Source of the DNA: Pogonophryne albipinna
Taxonomy: Eukaryota; Chordata; Actinopteri; Perciformes; Artedidraconidae
Length of the DNA: 64,000 bases
Assembly: GCA_028583405.1 (NCBI GenBank)
Contig: CM053256.1
Span: 6,593,527-6,657,526, forward strand
Reading direction: 5' to 3'
The notes under the pieces are model-generated. The model saw only the letters and a list, made by a program, of their open reading frames with translations, was not told the DNA's origin and did no database searches. Of this stretch, positions 43,420 to 55,900 are shown piece by piece. Every line of letters starts with the position of its first letter. Positions within the stretch are counted from its first letter, which is position 1. Position numbers and translations under genes: made by a program.

Positions 43420-44650
43420 TTTATGTTTATGTTTATTAAGGATCCCCATTAGCTTTTGCTCTTGACAAAAGCTACTCTTCCTGGGGTCCGACATTTAAAA
43501 CAATACAACAATAATACAACAACATTCAATACATAATTCCTGACATCATTAACAACATCACCCATATCATCAACAATTTCCAACATCATCAACAATCTCA
43601 TCCACTTTCAATATCAATCTCAGCCAAGGATGAGTGCACTAGACACCCACCAGAACAAAGCATGAGATCAAATTAAATTAGGGTTCACAGCTCACAAGGG
43701 TACATGGTCATTAGTAGATGGCCCTTCAATCTCTTCTTGAAAGAGGCTCTGGACTCTATTTCAGCAAGGTAGTTTGGCAATGAGTTCCATTCCTTTATAG
43801 CTCTATAATGGCGCGTTTCCACTGCAGGCCTCGCTCGGCCTCGCTCGGTTTGGTTAGGCCTTATTAGGCCCGGCTCACTTTAATGCTGCGCTTCCATTAC
43901 AGTTTAGGAACTGGGGTAGTTACTATAGTAACGCTGTGTGGGCGGAGCCGTGACGTCATCTTCAATGAGCGCCCCAAAAAACAACACAGCCGTTAGCTCT
44001 TAGCACTCAGAGCTCACAGCTCCTCATATCTGTTCAGAAACTAGACAAAAGTTAAACAAGTACAAACCACAGACTGCCTGTGTCATGGAGAATACAGTCG
44101 CTGGTTTATTTATGTCTGTATAGGCCGCTGTTGTGAGTGTGGACGGTCGGAGCATTTAGAAAGCACGCATTTTAAAAGGGTTTTTCGCCTGCCGTCTGTC
44201 TGCAGACTTGTCAAAGCATTAATTCATGGTTTTTACTAACCGGTATCAGTATGTTGTTACTTCGGCATTATTTTGAAACGTGTATTACAATTAAATCACG
44301 GTCAAATATGTTCATCTTGTTGTAGTTGTAGCCCCCTTGCCAGCGATTCTCTCTCTAGTTTAGCATACTCAGCCCGACTCAGCCTGGTTGTTCCTGGCCC
44401 TAGAACCACGATTTAGTCGGGCCAGAAAAAAGGTGAAAAAGTAGCCAGGGGCCAAAACTAGCCCAAGTGGAAACGCAACCAAAAACGGGCCCCGCACGGC
44501 TCGGCACGCTTAAAGCGAGCTACCCGCTGCAGTGGAAACGCGCCATTATGGCCCTAACCCTATGACACAGAAGATTTGTCCTGGGTTTAGGTGCCAGTAG
44601 ATGGCCTGATTCCACCCATCGCAGGCTGATCATTATTTCCGTGTTAACAA
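43420..44650 (-). mobile_element. LINE 3' end, split by a MITE
   Basis: On the minus strand the flanks of the MITE encode the C-terminal end of a LINE reverse-transcriptase protein: AIKEWNSLPNYLAEIESRAS, FKKRLKGHLLMTMYPCEL, then stop. They are followed by a non-coding 3' end rich in ATGATG/TTG units and a CATAAA-type tail at about 43418-43436. The WNSLP...FKKRLK pattern is common to CR1/L2/I-type LINEs. The clade is not certain. The piece upstream of the MITE (44549-44600) adds only a short stretch. Confidence 0.65.
43808..44546 (+). mobile_element. MITE, ATGGCGC-type ends (copy 2)
   Basis: Ends are exact inverted repeats ATGGCGCGTTTCCACTGCAG, with TA on both sides (43806-43807 and 44547-44548). 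739 bases, no transposase. The same family as 21640-22308, inverted relative to it. It is inserted in the coding end of a LINE, so it is younger than that LINE. Confidence 0.88.
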
Positions 44651-44975
44651 TGGAATAAATAACTATGTGTGATGTGAAAGAAGCTGCTTGGGGCTAAAAA
44701 TCCACAGAAAATGGCCACAAATGCATAATTTCCCCTAAGCTCACTACACTCATCAGCTTTGCCTGTTTCTGTTTTTAACAAGAAAGCTCTCAATAGTGGA
44801 GTATTTGCTGCATCAAAGCCAGATATACGAGTAAACAATTAGACAAACGGAGCAGAGGCCTGTACTATGAAGCAGGATTTTTGCTTAGCGAGCTAACTTC
44901 AGGGAAAACTCGGGCTTTCCGGTCCTACGACGCTGGTTCTCTTTTTAGCGGGCTAGATCTCCATGGTAACTTAAA

Positions 44976-45928
44976 GGCCGCAAGGTGAACCTCGAAAAGT
45001 CCTTTAGAAAAGAAATCCCGCTCCACAGAAGTGGAACTACATAATCTTTAGTTCATAAAAAAGAACGAGTCATGCTTATCCACCAAAAAAAAGTTTGTCG
45101 CTAAAATTCCTGTCAATTCTTCTAGGCACGTAATTATTGGCTGAACTAGTCCCTTCAAAGCGTAAGTTCCCATCCTCTATTTCCCAACCATATCCAGCAG
45201 GTGATGGAGCATTTGTTTCTCTTTTGAGACAGGACCTCATTATTGCTGCCTGGTAATTTGCCCTTTTGCAGTGCTGATGGAGGGCATCAGGAGTAGGGGG
45301 AATGCTTAATTCTGGCAAGGCTGATGATGCCATACAGAAAGCCTTGTACCTAGCATCATTTACATTTTCGGCTGCTGGCTGATCATATAGGTGACATACA
45401 TACCGGCAAAGAAGTGCAAATGTTGATTGCTCCAAGTTAAAGTTAGTTCCTAAACTTCTAAAAGCCTTAAGGTTGTCATCTTTCTCACATGCAACAGCAA
45501 ATGACTTTCTTTTACCTCTCACAAATACCGCGTATATAACGCAAATACCTCGGACTTAGTGATGTATTAAGACATATGACAAAACATGACATAAAACAAG
45601 CATACAGCACTGTTTAGAATCCATTTGGTCTGGTTTAGCGTAACCATGTAGGCGGCCATCTTTCACTTCTGTTGACAATATGCAGCTACCCAATTGGTGT
45701 AGCACGATCATGTGACGAACCGTGGCACTACTTTTGACCAAGATATTATTACGCTTTGAAGGGACTAGTTCAGTCAATAATTACGTGCCTAGAAGAATTG
45801 ACAGGAATTTTAGCGACAAACTTTTTTTTGGTGGATAAGCATGACTCGTTCTTTTTTGTGAACTAAAGATTGTGTAGTTCCACTTCTGTGGAGCGGGATG
45901 AAACGATAACAGGGTTCACTTTATGGCC
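44976..45928. mobile_element. Internally deleted copy of the long-TIR element
   Basis: Ends GGCCGCAAGGTGAACC and GGTTCACTTTATGGCC as in the 4167-6777 copy. The left terminal repeat runs only to GCGTAA (about 45163), where it jumps to the cysteine-rich gene at GTTCCCATCC. The copy at 4.2-6.8 kb reads GTAA at both parent sites, so about 900 bases were lost across a 4-base match. The right TIR is complete and lacks the hAT-like insertion seen in the other copy. Confidence 0.85.
45164..45522 (-). pseudogene. Cysteine-rich transposon protein, truncated by internal deletion
   Basis: The frame encodes RGKRKSFAVACEKDD, LCRYVCHLYDQPAAENV and SALPELSIPPTPDALHQH, and runs to GYGWEIEDGNL. There it crosses the deletion point into the left terminal repeat and continues as unrelated residues to 45076. 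It keeps the 17 bases missing from the 5.5-kb copy but lacks the CXC-like domain. The two copies together show what each has lost. Not functional. Confidence 0.6.
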
Positions 45929-46995
45929 TATTATGCTGTGCGGCTAACCTGGGGGTTATACTACGAAGCAGGATTTTCGTTTAGCAAGATAACTTCTGGG
46001 ATTTCCGGTACTACGAAGCTGGTTAACTTTTTAGCGGGCTAGATCTCCATGGTGACTTATCCTGGAACCTAGTCTGTGCTCCGAAGCAGGATAGGTTCCA
46101 GGATAAGAGATCAACTCAGCGAAAGCACCACGCCTGCTGACCAATCAGAGCTCAGTGTGCGGAGGAAATACAGTTTAAACTGCCGTTGCAGGAAAGACGG
46201 CCGGCCAAAATCACCGACTGTGTGAACGTGAAAATGAATAGAACATCACCTCCCATCTTCAGAGCAATCTGACTATTATAACTATTATACTATTAGGCTA
46301 TGTTAAGAAAGCTTAATTAAATATCTGCCACAACATAAGTAACCGGATCAAAGTAACATTACGTACAGTCCACGGCACTGTGAGTGCAGACATCGATGTG
46401 TCCCATTATCATTCATATCACATCATAATGTATCATATATTTCCTTATCTGAGTCAGCTGAGCCGTATCTGGCTGTACAACACTCACAGTGTCACATACT
46501 GTATGCAGTATTATTTTAAGCAACACATTAAGTTGAGAAAACACTCGAGTCAAATGTAATTAAAGTCAGATCGTGTTTTAAACGGGGCAGTGATATCATA
46601 AACCTGTTAATGTATGCATTCAAACACTTGTTCTGTTACCAGCTGTATTCACCTTGCAGGTGCAGCTATGTGGCTTTGATCCTGGATAAAGTGTTTAAGT
46701 CATGGATGTTTAAAGTTGAACTTCTTCATATTTGACTAATATTAAAGTTGACTTTTCATTCAGGAAGTATGACGCGCTGCGGTGTCAGTACGCTTCTCCA
46801 TGTTTGTGATTGGTCGAATGCTCCAAATACCACCCCTTTCATGTGAACGCGCACCTAACTAGATAGGGCACGGCTGGCTTGAGCGAGCCACTTGATAACC
46901 AGCGTCGTAAGACCGCTTAGCGAGTTTTGGATGAGGCTAACCGGCTAACTCAAACATATCCAGGTTATGTTGAACAAGCTTCGTAGTACAGGCCT

Positions 46996-48714
46996 CAGGT
47001 CTTTGAATGAGTGAGTTGGTCTGTGTCTGCTGGATCTGCAACAGTTTGTCAACCCATTAACACTTTCAGAAGGTGATAATATGTCAGTGTTACCTTTACA
47101 GCCATGTAGGGAAACGGGGGAAAAGCAATGGATGCAGGTGAATGAAAGCACTGTTATTAAATATATAATTTAATACACTTTTTTTTACTTAAGGAAATAA
47201 AACCTACTACTCTTCCAATGTCAATTTCCTTTTTAGCTTATTAGATGAGGTGAGGTTAACACTTGAGGTCATCTGAAAACTATTTGCTGTAACTTCAGTG
47301 GTTCAGTCTTTATCAGATCATTGCAAGACATAGTTTAACGTTTCATAACCTGCATCGGTGCCTTTATTTAGAATTGCGTGTTACATCAGATATCCTCCTT
47401 TTTTTATTTAGGAAATTATATTCTCAATCCCAAATTCATGAAAAAATATGGCATGTGGATAAGGATTATAAGAACACATGTAATTGAAGGTACTTTAAAT
47501 ACTAATAGTAGTCTGTGGTTTTGCGTCACTACATATGTCAAACAATCTCAGTAAACGGGAGAGGCAGGGTCTTGGAAGAAGACAAGACCAACTTGAATTG
47601 TTAAATTAAAATGTATGAAATCTTTCCAAATCCATCAGGAAAAACAACTTGACTGAAAAAAAAAATCACATGTTTCACAAATTATTACAATATCAAACTG
47701 GTCGATGTTTTGCTGAACAAAGAGGGAACATTTTAAGTTTTAAGAAAAGGGGGGTTTCCAAAACATGTTCTGGTTTCTATATTAAATTAACTCAACGTAA
47801 TTTGAAAAATGAGCAATTTCTTCCATAAACAGACCATTCGGTAGTCAGGGTGATTCAGAACAGAGCAAAAGCTTAACACGGATGAAAGTTTACAAATGTG
47901 TTTCTTCATTTCATTGACTCCTGCTCTCCAACAAATGCTCATAAATTGAAATAAAAGTATCTCCAAAGCTCAACATTGATGTAATGGAGGATTACCAGCT
48001 TAAATCATTTTTATTTGTGGAATAGTTTACTCAAGAGTATTTAAGCGCGGATTTTCCCTTTTAATTTATGGAGTTGGAGTCTTCTCCCACTTTTATTTGT
48101 GGTTCTGAATTTATGCACCATATTAGTCAGGCATACATTTTTGTGACCTAGTTTCCGTGAGTGTATGCCAGGGTGTGTAGCCACTAGTACTGTAGAATTG
48201 TAAGGACAGTCTATACCAAAAGGAAATAAACATTTTATCAATGTTTCCTCCTCTGGCACCAAGCAGCACCTGGTTTTATTGAGTGATTATTTCCCTGAAT
48301 ATACTTTAGTTACATCCAAATACAACCGTGTGAATTTGTCTAGGGATACATGTCTGAAACCAGCAGTCCTTATCTTCCCACTTGAGTAAACTAATGCTTT
48401 GTTATAAATGCAGAAAGGTTTACGCTCAGCATTAGAAAAATCAACACCTGTGTTGTTTACAAACCTTTTCAGAACTCGCTTTTTAAAGAGCACAGATTCC
48501 TCCCCACTTAGTGAAGTCAGATGAGTTGACAGGTGAATGTAATCACCAAGCTGATTCCACCCAACACACATGTGCGTTTAACCAACAGGGAAAACGAGTC
48601 CAGTGTTGAAAATGATACTTACTAGTAATGTTTTATCAGCAAAAAGTAACATTTACTTCGATCTGCTAAAAAACAAAGGCTACAGTATAATGTCATTGCT
48701 CATGCATTAACGTT
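46996..48714. other. Unassigned stretch 3' of tetraspanin unit A
   Basis: About 1.7 kb, AT-rich. Minus-strand open frames at 48041-48262 and 48287-48571 have no recognised family and may be part of a 3' untranslated region. No element seen. Confidence 0.45.
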
Positions 48715-49046
48715 AAAAAGGTGGAGCTAGGTGTTAACCTTTTTAAAAACACAGATAGAGTGCAGTACTCAAAAAAAAGTATTAATTGGTAAGGATTTAT
48801 GTACAGTAAGATCTGCTACACAAAATAAAGAAACTCTGGACTTACAATTTAGCAATTGCCATGAATAAATCAAACTTTGTTCATAGTTAAAATGTTTAAT
48901 AACCAATATAACTGCAAAACAACCGGTTAAAAAAAAAAGTCAAAAAAGTACAATGAGGCAGAGCCCAATAAAGAAGCATTCAACATGAACATGATGCCTT
49001 GTCCTTTGATAAACACAGGTAAAGTTCAGGCCTTGTGATTAACATT

Positions 49047-49742
49047 TTAAATTAAACTTTTGTGTCCAGAATTCATTTGACAGAGCAGGACTAATGAGAA
49101 AATCATGCCCAGGATCATCAAAATGCCAAACCCAAACGCAATGCCCATGAGGGTTTCTGATAATCTGTCCAACCACGTAAAAATGTACGTCATACACGGT
49201 GTGGCAAAGATCTCACGTGCTTCCAAAACAGTGCAGTTTCTGGAGGTGTCTGTGCAGTTACAGGAGTCTGGCACCACTGTGGCGTTTCCCCAATCAAGAT
49301 GTCCAACGAAGAAACCACAACAGAAACTGGTCCTTTCCACATCCTGAAAGGCAAGCTGAAAATCTTCAGGCTGTTCGCTGAGCGGTAGCAGATCTTTCAT
49401 GTGTTTCTTCACAATCTCCTGGGAAGATGCAGTTCTCGATATGGCTCCCAACACTCCCACAGACAACAGCATGAGGAACATCACCAGCAGGCTCATGAAG
49501 AAAATGGCTAGCAGGCAGCGGCTCTCTTGAAGAACTCCACAGCAGCCCAGGAAGCCAAAAGCCATGGTCATGGCACCGACAAAAATCAGGAGGTTTACGG
49601 CTGGGAGAAGCTCATCCGTGATCTGGAAGTCTGCTTTGTTGATCCTGACATATGCAGAGAAACTGAGAATACCAATTCCTCCCAGGAAAAACAAAAGGTT
49701 GAAGTTGAAGAGAAGGTATTTGACGAGCTTGCTGACTGCCAT
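49047..49742 (-). CDS. Tetraspanin, intronless (tetraspanin-8-like), copy A
   Basis: 231 residues in one uninterrupted frame, the full length expected for a tetraspanin. Membrane segments lie at about 11-32, 46-69, 75-101 and 199-222. GCCG (67-69 region) follows TM2. The large extracellular loop is about 104-197, with CCG at 141-143 and further cysteines at 161, 163, 170 and 183, giving a six-cysteine pattern. Possible N-glycosylation sites are N153, N162 and N169. The ATG at 49742 follows a TATA-like box 66 bases upstream. Tetraspanins normally have several introns; none is seen here, suggesting an old retrocopy or intron loss before the local duplication. Expected at the plasma membrane as an organiser of protein complexes. 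The closest paralogue is uncertain. Confidence 0.9.
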   Translation of the reverse strand: MAVSKLVKYLLFNFNLLFFLGGIGILSFSAYVRINKADFQITDELLPAVNLLIFVGAMTMAFGFLGCCGVLQESRCLLAIFFMSLLVMFLMLLSVGVLGAISRTASSQEIVKKHMKDLLPLSEQPEDFQLAFQDVERTSFCCGFFVGHLDWGNATVVPDSCNCTDTSRNCTVLEAREIFATPCMTYIFTWLDRLSETLMGIAFGFGILMILGMIFSLVLLCQMNSGHKSLI

Positions 49743-49807
49743 TGTGCCAGGAGGTTCAACTCAACCATGAGGCTAATGAGAGTCTCCCTGCAGCTGGGAT
49801 CTGCTGC

Positions 49808-49814
49808 TTAAATA
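49808..49814 (-). promoter_or_regulatory. TATA-like box of tetraspanin A
   Basis: TATTTAA on the minus strand in CCCCTATTTAAGCAG, 66 bases before the ATG, implying a short 5' untranslated region of about 35-40 bases. The surrounding 70 bases are nearly identical in copy B. Confidence 0.65.
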
Positions 49815-49943
49815 GGGGTGGGAACCTTTGACTCTTTGTTGGGGGCGTGTTCAGGTTGTTGGGGATCACCTTGTTGAAGCAGAGAACAGAGAAAACTGAC
49901 CGGTGGAGTTAAGAAAATATGTCCTCCCAATTATTCAAGCTAT

Positions 49944-49950
49944 CCAATCA
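49944..49950 (-). promoter_or_regulatory. Inverted CCAAT box of tetraspanin A
   Basis: Reads CTGTGATTGGATAG in gene sense, about 130 bases above the TATA-like box. Conserved in copy B at 59181-59187, where the spacing is about 45 bases shorter. Confidence 0.5.
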
Positions 49951-50018
49951 CAGAACCTACTGGTGCTATCACACTAACACTTAAGGAGACTGTTGTTACT
50001 CAAACAATGTCATGGCAT

Positions 50019-50163
50019 GGAGGGACAGGAAATCATTCAAATCTAACAAATAAATATAAGAAAATATCTAGATCCAAAGGTTATTTTCCTTTGAATATGT
50101 ATTACTTTTCATGTGGCCATTACTTTAAAAAAACAAACAAGAATGAAAGTAAAAAGATTAAAG
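50019..50163. repeat. ~145-bp direct repeat, left copy
   Basis: Starts AGGGACAGGAAATCATTC and ends AAAAAGATTAA. It recurs at 53349-53501 on the far side of the L1/Tx1 insertion, with small differences. Related sequence is also present upstream of tetraspanin B (about 59255-59400), so this is native tetraspanin flank that has been duplicated around the LINE. Confidence 0.85.
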
Positions 50164-50229
50164 GTGGGGTATGTAATTTATTTCAGAAACGCTTTTGGTT
50201 ATATTCCATGGAATGCTCTTAACATCTCG
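50158..50229. mobile_element. Fragment of TTAA-type MITE
   Basis: TTAAAGGTGGGGTATGTAA, then ATTCCATGGAATGCTCTTAA, matching the end and interior of the MITE at 51238-51512. It begins exactly at the TTAA that closes the 145-bp repeat. Only about a quarter of the element is present. Confidence 0.65.
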
Positions 50230-50278
50230 ATAGTAATGAATATATTAAATGCTTTGACAATAAATACATTAAAAAAAT

Positions 50279-50743
50279 TCTGGTCCTCGTCCTTCAGCCC
50301 AGCAGCAACCTGGTCCTGGTCCTTCAGCCCAGCAGCAGCCTGGTCCTCGTCCTGCCAGCAAGGATCTCCCTCTCCCTGATGATCAACAACCTTCAACTCC
50401 TGAAGACGACTGTCCATCCCAGTCAGGTGAGGGTAGATTAACCATTGACAGTGATGTAGAGAGTGAGTACAGTTCTGACAGTGAAAGCGAAAATGAGCAA
50501 TTATATGAGAGTGCGAGCGAAAGCCCAAGCTCTGATTCCAGCCCTGTCAGCCTTACAGCTGGTCAGCGAGTCAGCATGCCCCTCTACTCGCCCCCTGAGA
50601 GTAACTCGGGGTCCTTCTCACCAACTCCGGAATATCCAGACCCCCCGAGGGAGGCTCAGGGGGAAGTCCCGTCTGAGGTCTCAAAAAAGAGACCTGCTAG
50701 TAGAAACTTGAACTTGAATGAAAAACGGGCAAATGTACTGTAA
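50279..50743 (+). pseudogene. L1/Tx1 ORF1, C-terminal part
   Basis: An open frame of 154 codons ending TAA at 50741. It begins with a Pro/Gln-rich tandem repeat (GPRPSAQQQPGPGPSAQQQP) and passes to an acidic Ser/Glu-rich region (DSDVESEYSSDSESENE), then a Pro/Ser region and a basic end (SKKRPASR). The reading frame is chosen because it stays open while other frames stop, and because the endonuclease ORF starts 32 bases later, as in LINEs. No start codon or RNA-binding domain remains. Confidence 0.55.
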
Positions 50744-50775
50744 ATAAATCACCATAGTTCATTTTATAAACCAAT

Positions 50776-52993
50776 ATGAGCTTCTTAAATGTCGCTACCT
50801 GGAATACACGTGGTGTTCAGTCTAAAAGACTTTCGAGAAAGGACAATTCAATATTTATTAAACACTAATTATTACTTCCTCTTTACGCGAGAACTTAGAC
50901 TGAATACCATCAGTGATGTTGATGTGTGTAAAATGTGGCATAAAGGAAAAAGTATTATATCCATCTGAGAGAATAGAGCTGACGGAGTTGGCATTTTCTT
51001 CAAAGATACAGACATAACTATTATTAGAAGAAGGGACATAATCCCAGGATTTTTTTTATAGCATGGGCCAGAGATGGGGACTCGAGTTTGTGACTCGGAC
51101 TCGAGTCGCACTTAAGTCGCACACACAGAGACTTCAGACTTGACTTGGACTCCTGCTCAAAAGACTTCGGATTCGACTTGGACTCGTGTTTTGGGACTCG
51201 TGAACAATCATTGTGTTTTCTATTTTTGGCGTGTTAAAGGTGGGGTAGATAAGTTTGAGAAACCGGCTCGAGATCGCTAGAATTTGAAAATACACAACCG
51301 GAGAAAATCTGCCACTTCCTCACAGAGCCCCTCCTCCAACACACACGACCAATGAGGGCACGAGATACGTTTGTGCCCCGATGGGAGGCTGACAGGCAGG
51401 TAGGCCATCCAGTTATTTTAGCCGGGCCGGCTATCGGGATGTTAAGAGCATTCCATGGAATATAACAAAAAGTGTATCTCGAGCCGGTTTCTCAAACCTA
51501 CCTACTCCACCTTTAACATTAACATTAACATCATGGTAACACCATGGCGACCGGCGGCACACCTGCAGCTGTACCGCTTGTAATTAGGTTCAACTATAAA
51601 AACTTCGAACAAAACGCCAGCGGCACCAACAAAAGGAGCGCACACTGCAAAGTCTGCAATATTAAAATCAAGGATGCTGGTGCAACAACGTCAAATTTCA
51701 TCAGGCACTTGAAAACTCACCCGGAGAGGTCAGTCACATGAACGCATATGGACGGTGAGCAAACATGCTTAGCTCAGCATCAGCTATGTAATGTTAACTT
51801 AGCTTGCTACTAGCTTTGTAACTGAATATTTGAAAAGATGAGTGAATGTTTGCTTGTCACACTTGTTTGCGTTGAGTGGCGTTGACATCCAACTCTTGAC
51901 ATGACATAAAAAAGGTCGGTAACGTTAATCATTACGTTCCGCTGCCACCATCTACTGGCTAATGTTAAACGTAGAAAAATACATAGTTACATACATAAAT
52001 ACATCTGTCTGTTTATAGGCAGGTTACAGGTTTATTGTTGACCACGTGACGTTAATGTTACAGGTTTATCAGGTTACCGTTACACTGGGTTTGAGTGAGA
52101 GGATAGAGGAATATGTTTATTTATAGTAGACTTATAAGATGTAATTAGAGACCCAGTGTAATTAAACAATACGGTTGCAGAGGTCAAATTTTTACATTTT
52201 TGTCCACTGGCCAAATGGCTAGCCTAGTGAATGTTGAAATGTTACCAGCCACTCAATAGATTGCCATTGTTATTTTTGGCTGGTGCGTGCAACATACAGT
52301 ACCAGCCACTTGATGATTTACCAGCATTTGGCTGGTAAATGGTGTTAATGGTAGATATCTCTTTTGGAACAGGTCATGTTTTAATATCACCAGTTCAGTA
52401 TATTTCAGATAATATTGCAGCAATAGTTTTTTAGTTGCAAATGGCACAGAACAAATGTTTACTTTTAAATACTTTTAACACAGTTTCCCTGCGGGGGATT
52501 AATAAAGTATTTGTGATACTGATTTCTGATTCTGAAGTGTTTTGCTTATAAATTGTTTGCATTTAGCTAAAGTGTCCTCATATTGCATTGCAATAGCCTG
52601 TTTAAAGTGATCATATAACAAACAATTAATCAGTACTGATACTGTATGCTAATAGATATAGGAGTGATAATAATACAGTAAATGCTTTGAATTTCTTAGA
52701 TATAGCTGTGCAGTATTCTTAACAGACTGGATAGCAGCAGACAATAGAAGGCTTATTACAACCAGAAGAGACATGAGACTTTTATTTTTTAGAGACTTGA
52801 GACTTGACTTGGACTCGTGACCAAAGACTTGAGACTTGATCAAGTCTCACCCCACAAAGACTTGAGACTTGACTTGGACTCGTGACCAAAGACTTGAGAC
52901 TTGACTTGGACTTGCAAAAAAAGACTTGTGAACATCTCTGGCATGGGCGGATATTAGGTGGGGATTTTAATACAGTAACAGAATACATAGATA
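50776..52993 (+). pseudogene. L1/Tx1 ORF2 endonuclease, interrupted
   Basis: Starts MSFLNVATWNTRGVQSKR, typical of the first strand of an APE-type endonuclease. It continues with frame breaks through RADGVGIFFKDTDI, is cut by the hAT insertion at 51061, and resumes at GGDFNTVTEYIDKNV (52950s), the endonuclease GDFN motif. At least two stops lie before the insertion. Confidence 0.65.
51069..52940 (+). mobile_element. hAT element with BED finger remnant and 8-bp target duplication
   Basis: Ends CAGAGATG and CATCTCTG are inverted repeats. Perfect 8-bp duplications GCATGGGC flank them (51061-51068 and 52941-52948), the hAT hallmark. Subterminal regions are full of GACTTGGACTCG and GACTTGAGACTTGA units at both ends. 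Inside is a first-exon-like BED zinc-finger frame (51544-51741). The transposase catalytic part is absent, and a MITE (51238-51512) is nested near the left end. Inserted in the endonuclease of an L1/Tx1 LINE. Confidence 0.93.
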
Positions 52994-55900
52994 AGAATGT
53001 GATATAGATAATTACAGACATTTAACTATAATGAATACTGATTATAAGATACTAGCAAAAATAATAATGAATAGATTAACAGATATACTAGATCAAATAA
53101 TAGATAAAGAGCAAACATGTGCCATAAAAGGTCGCCTTATGTGGGACAACTTATCAACAAACTAAGAAGAAGAAAAACCCTGGACAAATTTTTAGTCTGT
53201 GACCGCACTGAGTCTCACTGGAACATAGACGTGCTCTCTGTTTGTTATTTACATATTTATGCATTGTGTGTTGTGTGTATTATTAATGTAACTTGTGTAT
53301 ATTATGTACTGCCCAAATAATTTTAAATAAAGTTTAAAGAAAAAAAAGAGGGACAGGAAATCATTCAAATGTAACAAATAAATATACAGGAAAATATATA
53401 AATCCAAAGGTTATTTTCCTTTGAATATTTATTACTTTTCATGTGGCCATTACTTAAAAATAAATAAAAATAAAATAAGTATGAAAGTAAAAAGATTAAG
53501 CATTTTATAATGGTAAAAGTAAATATGAGGAATGTTCTGATTATGGGAGACCTATGACACAAATGGAGGAGTCTCCACTGCCCGTCACCCTCCCTGTCAA
53601 CGCCTTTGAGGATACTCTTCATTCATCCCCCAGCTCTCTCTACTCTCCGCTCACCCTTTCACCCTCGCCCACCCCCCTGGAGTTCGATGACCACATGAAG
53701 GCGACACGCAGGATTGGCAGCATGTCCTTTACCCCCGCCCCTCAACGACGCCCACCAAAATCACCGAAGCAGAGATGCGTACCATCTCCCCCGGCTTACA
53801 GTGTAGCCCTCACCCTGGCCTCCTATGATGAGAGGAGCAGGGTGGTGGGTCCTCCCTCCCCTTCAAAGCCTGATAGGGATGTGTGTGTACAAAACGCTGC
53901 AAACTGATATCTGCTGGGTCCAGGCTCAAGGGCGTATGGCACTCTCAACTCTTTCCAGGACATGCCGGAGCCCTGCCTGCCTGTAGCTTTGCCGATATCT
54001 GTGTTGATAGGTAATAGATTAAGAGCGGTGAATCATCTTAGATACAGGAAGCGCTCAAACGTTTGTGTGAGTTTATCTAATTTAACAGTGATTCCATGTC
54101 AGCCACAGCTTGTTACAAAAAACCTGACTGATAGTGTGTTTAACGAACTTAAACTAGCTTTATTAAATGTCAGGTCTTTGGCAGGAAAAACATTTTTAAT
54201 AAATGATTTTATCACTGAGCACAATCTCAATTTTATGTTTTTAACAGAAACTTGGATTGAACAAAATAACAGTGCAGCTGTTGTTATTGAATCAACCCCT
54301 CCCAACTTTAGTTTTATGAGTCAGGAAAGAATGCATAAGAAATGGGGTGGAGTTGCTATTCTGTTCAATGATTCCCTTCAATGCAGGAAGACATCTTATG
54401 GGAACTTTGCTTCTTTTGAATATGTGGCCCTTCAGCTGAAATGCTCCTCTCGAGCTCTGTTCCTAAATATCTATAGACCACCCAAATACTGTGCAAGCTT
54501 TTTTGATGATTTTACCGAACTGCTGTCTATAGTGTGTATTGACTTTGACCGTCTAGTCATTATTGGTGATTTTAACATCCATGTTGAAAACCCCCAGGAC
54601 AGAGGGGCAAAAGAACTGTTTTGTGTTCTTGATAGCTATGGACTGACTCAGCATGTGACGGAGCCCACGCACAATAAGGGGCACACTCTGGACTTAATTA
54701 TCTCAAAGGGTCTGAATATCTCTAAGGTTGTGGTGACTGATGTTGCACTCTCTGACCATTCCTGTGTTTTCTTTGAGAGCTCTATTTCTGTTCACAAAAA
54801 TGTTCAGAAAGAGATAACCACAAAGCCATATTTAACTGAAAATACTAGGGAAATGTTTACTCAGAATTTTTCTTCCACACTTGCCCCTGCTAACATCTCA
54901 GTAAATGAGCTAGTAGATCATTTTAATTCAAAAATTTAAAATGTTATAGATGCCATTGCTCCAACTAAGGTAAAGGAAGTGTCTGGCAAGAAAATATCTC
55001 CATGGAGAAAGGCCATGACCGTGAAAACAGAAAAAAGAGAATGTCGAAAAGCTGAACGCAGGTGGCGAAAAACAAATCTCCAGGTTCACTTTGAAATCTA
55101 TAAAGAGAGACTTGGCCTTTATAATTTGGAATTGAAAAACGCACGACAATCGTTCTTCTCTGACATCATTACCAAAAACAGACTAACTAACCCCGCAGTG
55201 TCAGTAGCCTCTGAATTTCTATCCACCAGGGCGTGCAATGATTTTGCCTCCTTCTTCACTGACAAAATTCAGAAAATCAGACAAGCAGTCAGTGCCTCTG
55301 CATCAGGAACAGCAAATGTGTTGTCTCTGTGTCCACTTAACATCAATTCAAACACCATGACACAATTCCATCAGATTAATGATAAAAACCTAGAGGACAT
55401 TATACAACTTCTGAAATCCTCCTCCTGCTGCCTTGATATTATTCCAACAGGATTTTTCAAAGATGTTTTGCCTTGCATGGCCTCAGATCTACTTCATATA
55501 GTAAACAAATCTCTTCACTCAGGTATTTTTCCACAGGCCCTTAAAACTGCAGTCATTAAACCGCTCTTAAAAAAGAATAATCTAGATGCTTCAGTAATGA
55601 ACAATTACAGGCCCATATCAAACCTCCCATTTCTAGGTAAAATCATTGAAAAAGTAGTTTTTCAACAGTTGAGTAATTTCTTGCATTTAAATAACTGTTT
55701 TGATGTGTTCCAGTCAGGCTTTCGTCCAAACCACAGCACTGAGACTGCTCTTGTAAAGGTCTTTAATGACATCCACTTAAACACAGACAGTGGCAGAACT
55801 TCAGTGTTAGTATTATTAGATCTCAGTGCTGCGTTTGACACTGTTGACCACAGCATATTACTAGACCGACTGGAAACCTGGGTGGGACTTTCGGAAACAG

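Larger units (their letters stand above)
44856..46995. mobile_element. Non-autonomous DNA transposon, AGGCCTGTACTA ends
   Basis: Left end AGGCCTGTACTATGAAGC; right end is its complement with one difference. A CAG triplet flanks both sides (44853-44855 and 46996-46998), fitting a 3-bp target duplication as in PIF/Harbinger-type elements, although those prefer TWA. The interior repeats the motif CTACGAAGCAGGAT and GCGGGCTAGATCTCCATGGT, so the left part is itself partly duplicated. A copy of the long-TIR element (44976-45928) is nested inside. Without it the element is about 1.19 kb. No transposase. Confidence 0.75.
50230..53348 (+). mobile_element. L1/Tx1-type LINE, internally deleted and split by a hAT element
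   Basis: Pieces appear in order: an ORF1 C-terminal part (50279-50743), the start of ORF2 with endonuclease (50776-51060), the hAT element (51069-52940), the continuing endonuclease motif GGDFNTV (about 52953-52975), a piece of reverse transcriptase (YKILAKIIMNRLTDILDQII and AIKGRLMWDNL, 53043-53150), and the 3' untranslated end with AATAAA and an A-rich tail at 53325-53348. Most of the reverse transcriptase is missing and several stops are present. The copy is dead. About 145-bp direct repeats flank it. Confidence 0.8.
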